Positions 54,813-60,723 of a stretch of DNA of 60,723 bases are shown piece by piece; position 1 is the stretch's first letter; each line of letters begins with the position of its first letter. The stretch lies in the NCBI GenBank assembly GCA_021788625.1, contig JAJYKL010000014.1, forward strand, positions 1 to 60,723, in the 5' to 3' direction. This DNA is from Chloroflexota bacterium (GTDB taxonomy: Bacteria > Chloroflexota > Anaerolineae > J036 > Brachytrichaceae). A model generated the notes under the pieces. It ran no database searches. It was not told the origin of the DNA and worked only from the letters and a program-made list of their open reading frames with translations. The position numbers and the translations under genes are program-made.

Positions 54813-55562
54813 TTATAGACCCGTTGGCAGATCGATGAACACGGTGTTTAGGCTGAACTGCTCTGACAGTTTATTTAGAAGTGCCTTAAGCCCTACCGTT
54901 TCAGTATTGTAATGACCACCATAAATGACATTCAGATGATGCTCGTTAACCATGTGGTGCCAGGTGTGGCTGGTCTCACCGGTGAGCAGTGTGTCTGCTC
55001 CAGCCTCGGCCGCCTGACTGATGAAGTCCACGCCGAAGCCGCTCAGCACTGCCACCCGATGAACCGGCCTGCCGGATGACTGCACGCGATTACCCGTTCC
55101 AATGGCTCCCTCCAGTCTTCTATTGAATTCGTCGAGGGGCAGGGGCTGCGCCAGCTCACCTAAATACCCGATGACATCACTGTGGTGATTACCCCATGGC
55201 GTGATATTCTGCAGCCCGGCCAGGCGAGCCAATTGAATGTTGTTACCCACCTCAGGATGAGCATCCAGTGGAATGTGCACGGCATACAGTCCACAATCCG
55301 CGCGCAGGAGTGTTCTCAACCTCTGATAGTGCACCCCGGTGATTTGCATGGGCTGCGACCAGAATAGCCCGTGGTGCACGATCAACAGTTGAGCACCTGC
55401 CTGGATCGACGCCTGGAAAGAAGCCAGGCATGCGTCGACTGCAAAGGCGACACAGATCACCTCGGACTGGCCTTGTACCTGCAGTCCGTTATTACTGCGG
55501 TCCTCGTATTCGTCGATATGCAGGAACAGGTCCAGGTAGTGGGTCAATTCGGATAACTGCAT
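54813..55562 (-). CDS. Nif3-like dinuclear metal-centre hexameric protein (YqfO/DUF34)
   Basis: A 249-residue protein. Metal-binding blocks of the family are present: LIVHHGLFWSQP, YAVHIPLDAHPEVGNNIQLA and GETSHTWHHMV, then GGHYNTETVG, where His and Glu complete the site. The family forms toroid hexamers; proposed roles include a GTP cyclohydrolase-like activity and nicotinamide metabolism, but these are unsettled. The start ATG follows a TACAAT box by 6 nt, so it is a leaderless candidate. Confidence 0.92.
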   Translation of the reverse strand: MQLSELTHYLDLFLHIDEYEDRSNNGLQVQGQSEVICVAFAVDACLASFQASIQAGAQLLIVHHGLFWSQPMQITGVHYQRLRTLLRADCGLYAVHIPLDAHPEVGNNIQLARLAGLQNITPWGNHHSDVIGYLGELAQPLPLDEFNRRLEGAIGTGNRVQSSGRPVHRVAVLSGFGVDFISQAAEAGADTLLTGETSHTWHHMVNEHHLNVIYGGHYNTETVGLKALLNKLSEQFSLNTVFIDLPTGL

Positions 55563-55568
55563 ATCCGC

Positions 55569-55574
55569 ATTGTA
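55569..55574 (-). promoter_or_regulatory. -10 box of a probable leaderless transcript
   Basis: TACAAT on the minus strand ends 6 nt before ATG 55562. Confidence 0.5.
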
Positions 55575-55604
55575 GCGTGTGGGGGTACTCGGAGCTCGCC
55601 CTTT

Positions 55605-57957
<2,353 letters not shown>

Positions 57958-58018
57958 CATCGTCGTATCGGGCTGAATCTTGGGTTGGTGCGCGCTGGAT
58001 AGCTGTGATAAGTAACAC

Positions 58019-59734
58019 ATGCGAACACTGAAAAGCTGCTTGCAGGATGAACCTCTCCCGCGGCTGACGGCCATAGCAGACACATGGGACATCAATGTGG
58101 AAGTCGCGTCGACGGGTGAGATGGCAGAAGCGTTATCTCAACACATGCTTGGCTCGGAGGTGGCACTGGCTGGCCGCGAGGCATTACCGATTGGTGCTCG
58201 TAGAGCACTCGATAGTTTGATCGCGGCCAGTGGCCGCATGCCTGCCGCTGTCTTCGAACGCCGCTTCGGAACCTTGCGCCCCATGGGTCCAGGTCGACTG
58301 GAGCGTGAGCGTCCATGGCTTTCACCGGCCAATCCGACCGAAGTATTATGGTATCGCGGGTTTGTTTTCCGCGCGTTCGACAAGACACCCAACGCTCCTG
58401 TAGAGATGATGTTCGTTCCCAGCGATCTGCTGGAATTGATGCCCGCACCAGAACCGTCGGGCTCTCCAGGCACCAATGGCGACGGGCTTCTCCCCACTCA
58501 TATCACCCAAACTTCGCAGGGCTCTCCTGACCCACTTCTGGATGACGTGACCACCATCCTGGCTTACATTCAAAACTATGAGGTGCATACCCGCGCAGAT
58601 GGCGGTTGGAACGGTGAATCACGTACTGCAATTCAGCCGATGCTCCGCGATCCTGATGGCACCGAGAGTGAGACCCCCAGCGGGCGATTTGGCTTTCTAC
58701 TCAGTTTGGTAGCACGTGTACACTGGCTTCGCTTAAAGGAAAAGGAACTGCGTCTGGTGCCACAGTCCGTCAGTCAGTGGCTCCAGAATACACCGCAGTT
58801 ACAGCGGAGCGTTCTCTTCAACGCCTGGCGTGGTGACCCTCACTGGAACGACCTGGCTCATGTGCAAGGCATCGCCTTCGAAATGCCTCACGCCTGGTCG
58901 AACGATCCCGTACGCGAGCGCAACGCCATCCTCGAAATGCTTGTGAAGTACATGACTGCTACCAGTGAACCGTGGCAGGACATCGATGCCTTCGTGGATG
59001 AAGTAAAGCGCGCCAACCCCGACTTCGCCCGTCCAGATGGCCGCTACGACACCTGGCACATCCGCGATGTGCGTACCAACGAATACTTGACCAGCTTCGA
59101 TTTCTGGGATCGTGTTGAGGGAGCGTTGATACGCTACATTATCACCGGTCCGCTGGCATGGCTGGGTATAGTGAATGTACTGGAAGGGCGCATCGCGCTG
59201 ACGGACGCAGCGCCTCTTTTATCCGAACCATTAAATGAGGTGACTCCTCCCGTGCCGGAGACATCACCCCGGCACACCGAAGTATTCCGCCTGGAACCTG
59301 ATGGTGATGTAATTGTGCACACCAGTGCCCGCTTCGAACGTTTCCAACTTTCGCGCGTTGCAAATTGGATGGCAACGCGCAATGACGATTATGTTTTTCG
59401 TCTGGCGCCGGAGTCGGTGAACGCTGCCATGAAACAGGGTATCGCCGCTCCACGCATTCTCGAATTTCTGGAACAGCATTCCAGCAAACCTGTGCCACCG
59501 AATCTGGTGAAAGCCATCAAACGCCTGGAGCAGTTCGGTGCCGAGGCTCGTATGGAGCAGGCATATCTGTTACGCACCAAGGATGCAGTGACCTTGAACC
59601 AGCTTCTGAATACCCATGCGGTGCGTAAGGCGATGATTGAGCGCATCTCCCCCACCTGCGCCCTCATGCGACAGCGTGAAGCACGGGCTGTCGCATCCGC
59701 CATTATCCGCACAGGATTATTGATCGACCTGTAA
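58019..59734 (+). CDS. Helicase-associated (XPB/Ssl2 N-terminal-like) domain protein
   Basis: A 571-residue protein without transmembrane segments. The C-terminal 150 residues (FERFQLSRVANWMA..DDYVFRLAPESVNAAMKQGI..ILEFLEQHSS) match the Helicase_C_3 domain, which in actinobacteria and Chloroflexota occurs in stand-alone proteins near an XPB-type helicase. No P-loop or DEAH motif is found in it, so it is not a helicase alone. It is likely to bind DNA or a helicase partner. No helicase gene is in view. It is convergent with the mannosidase gene. Confidence 0.6.
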   Translation: MRTLKSCLQDEPLPRLTAIADTWDINVEVASTGEMAEALSQHMLGSEVALAGREALPIGARRALDSLIAASGRMPAAVFERRFGTLRPMGPGRLERERPWLSPANPTEVLWYRGFVFRAFDKTPNAPVEMMFVPSDLLELMPAPEPSGSPGTNGDGLLPTHITQTSQGSPDPLLDDVTTILAYIQNYEVHTRADGGWNGESRTAIQPMLRDPDGTESETPSGRFGFLLSLVARVHWLRLKEKELRLVPQSVSQWLQNTPQLQRSVLFNAWRGDPHWNDLAHVQGIAFEMPHAWSNDPVRERNAILEMLVKYMTATSEPWQDIDAFVDEVKRANPDFARPDGRYDTWHIRDVRTNEYLTSFDFWDRVEGALIRYIITGPLAWLGIVNVLEGRIALTDAAPLLSEPLNEVTPPVPETSPRHTEVFRLEPDGDVIVHTSARFERFQLSRVANWMATRNDDYVFRLAPESVNAAMKQGIAAPRILEFLEQHSSKPVPPNLVKAIKRLEQFGAEARMEQAYLLRTKDAVTLNQLLNTHAVRKAMIERISPTCALMRQREARAVASAIIRTGLLIDL

Positions 59735-59876
59735 AAAACGAAGTGCCGTCTTAGTGGTAACTGAACGTCTTCAGGCTCAGTCATTTACACAGGCGATGTG
59801 CCTTGCGTTAGCGCCATCCTGCGCAGCAACATACCTGATCACTATGGCGCCCGGTGTGATTGTTCCTCTGGCTGAG

Positions 59877-60723
59877 TCAAGATCTTCTCTCTGCCGTCCA
59901 CTCGCCCTGCGCCAGGCTCAGAGACCACACTGCGATCTTTCCACCATCGATAGGCCCCAACCGCACCGTCTGGCCCAGCCACTTGACACGCGGCGTGACG
60001 GTCTGCCCGTTCATCTCCTGAAGAGTTAACAGCAGACCACCATCCGGGACACCCTCATTCGCTGCCGCCTGCAATGACAGGATACGTACCGACGAAGGTT
60101 GGATTTCCGCCAGACTTGCCCTTCGTTCCAGGTCACCCATCTTGGCCGGTATCGCCAGCACCACAGGAGGCTCCTCCAACTGACGCGCCATTAATGGCAG
60201 CTGGTCATCAGCTGGAGCCAGCACGAATTGGAAGTTCAGTTCACCGATGTCCACGGCAGGAATCCACGGCTGTGCTTCGGGCGGGAGGGTCAGGTCGCAG
60301 GAGTAGCGACTGGCACGTGCAAGAGTAGCGCGTAGAGCGCCATCCTTCAGGTCAAAATTGTAGAGAGCGTTCGAGGCAAAACCCAGTTTCCCGGCGCGCA
60401 CCCAGCGCCCACCTGGCACCTCACCTAATTCACCTCGCAATACATGTCCGCCTGGCACGTCGTAATCAGCCAGACGAGCGCCACAAGGCATTACCAGCTT
60501 CACCCGTGCGGATCGCTCGTTGAGGAACAGGCGTGCGTTTACATCCACCGCCTCACGCTGTCGTGCGAGTGACAGGCGCAGGTCCAGCCAGGAACGACCA
60601 CCTTCCAGACGCACCCAAACGGTTGCACGTTCCGGACCTCCTTCCAGTATCTGCACCTGGGTAATGCGCCATGAAGCCATCACGCTCGATAAATCGAGCG
60701 ACTCGGGCAGCTCGTCCATGCTA
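59877..60723 (-). CDS. Alpha-mannosidase, C-terminal part (GH38, partial)
   Basis: The frame is open beyond the window edge, so the visible 281 residues are only the C-terminal part. ARLFLNERSARVKLVMPCG and DVPGGHVLRGELGEVPGGRWV fit the C-terminal beta-sandwich domain of GH38 alpha-mannosidases, with the GLALLND-like turn near KLGFASNALYNFDLKDG. The catalytic barrel lies outside the window. ATG at 60719 is only an internal codon. Confidence 0.8.
   Translation of the reverse strand, partial: SMDELPESLDLSSVMASWRITQVQILEGGPERATVWVRLEGGRSWLDLRLSLARQREAVDVNARLFLNERSARVKLVMPCGARLADYDVPGGHVLRGELGEVPGGRWVRAGKLGFASNALYNFDLKDGALRATLARASRYSCDLTLPPEAQPWIPAVDIGELNFQFVLAPADDQLPLMARQLEEPPVVLAIPAKMGDLERRASLAEIQPSSVRILSLQAAANEGVPDGGLLLTLQEMNGQTVTPRVKWLGQTVRLGPIDGGKIAVWSLSLAQGEWTAERRS

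Overview
The window looks like chromosomal DNA of a bacterium of the phylum Chloroflexota, probably the Anaerolineae side. This is an inference from gene content. Support comes from Ala/Thr-rich linkers behind lipoprotein signal peptides, an LDH-like malate dehydrogenase, a BMP-type nucleoside importer, several membrane glycosyltransferases of the mannosyltransferase type, a Gram-positive-type LexA box, and mid-50s GC by eye. No plasmid, phage or CRISPR features were seen.

Layout. 1-8154: a small secreted protein and an efflux-type ABC operon (lipoprotein, two ATPases, FtsX-like permease, membrane fusion protein). Both are preceded by the same promoter architecture: three direct repeats at an 11-bp period and then a -10 box. 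8263-15484: methyltransferase, PH-like membrane protein, glyoxalase-fold protein, gyrA, CPBP protease and a five-haem cytochrome c. 15642-18942: uvrA with a consensus promoter and a LexA operator. 19398-28102: an 8.5-kb island bounded by two almost identical 169-bp direct repeats. It holds a UroD-like protein, a broken dioxygenase, an orphan peptide-binding lipoprotein, a decayed second UroD-like gene, an AraC regulator and two truncated transposase genes. 28127-32878: amidohydrolase, MFS transporter, tRNA-Lys, DUF488 protein and a beta-propeller lipoprotein. 33231-38168: a complete nucleoside-type ABC importer (BMP lipoprotein, double ATPase, two permeases), followed by two zinc peptidases and a membrane glycosyltransferase. 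43262-60723: housekeeping genes (nitrilase-fold amidase, oxidoreductase, PrxQ, TatA, two S41 proteases, Nif3, MGDG-synthase-like glycosyltransferase, malate dehydrogenase), a broken Ca2+/H+ antiporter, a helicase-associated protein and the C-terminal end of an alpha-mannosidase.

The most unusual items are these. (1) A PrxQ-type peroxiredoxin is fused to a long histone-H1-like lysine tail made of KKxxx pentads. (2) The 8.5-kb island has 169-bp direct repeats, one copy ending in a perfect 18-bp palindrome just upstream of an amidohydrolase. (3) Twin 11-bp-period operator arrays probably tie the small secreted protein and the efflux operon to one response regulator. (4) A recurring pattern of a -10 box 6-7 nt before the start codon suggests leaderless mRNAs.
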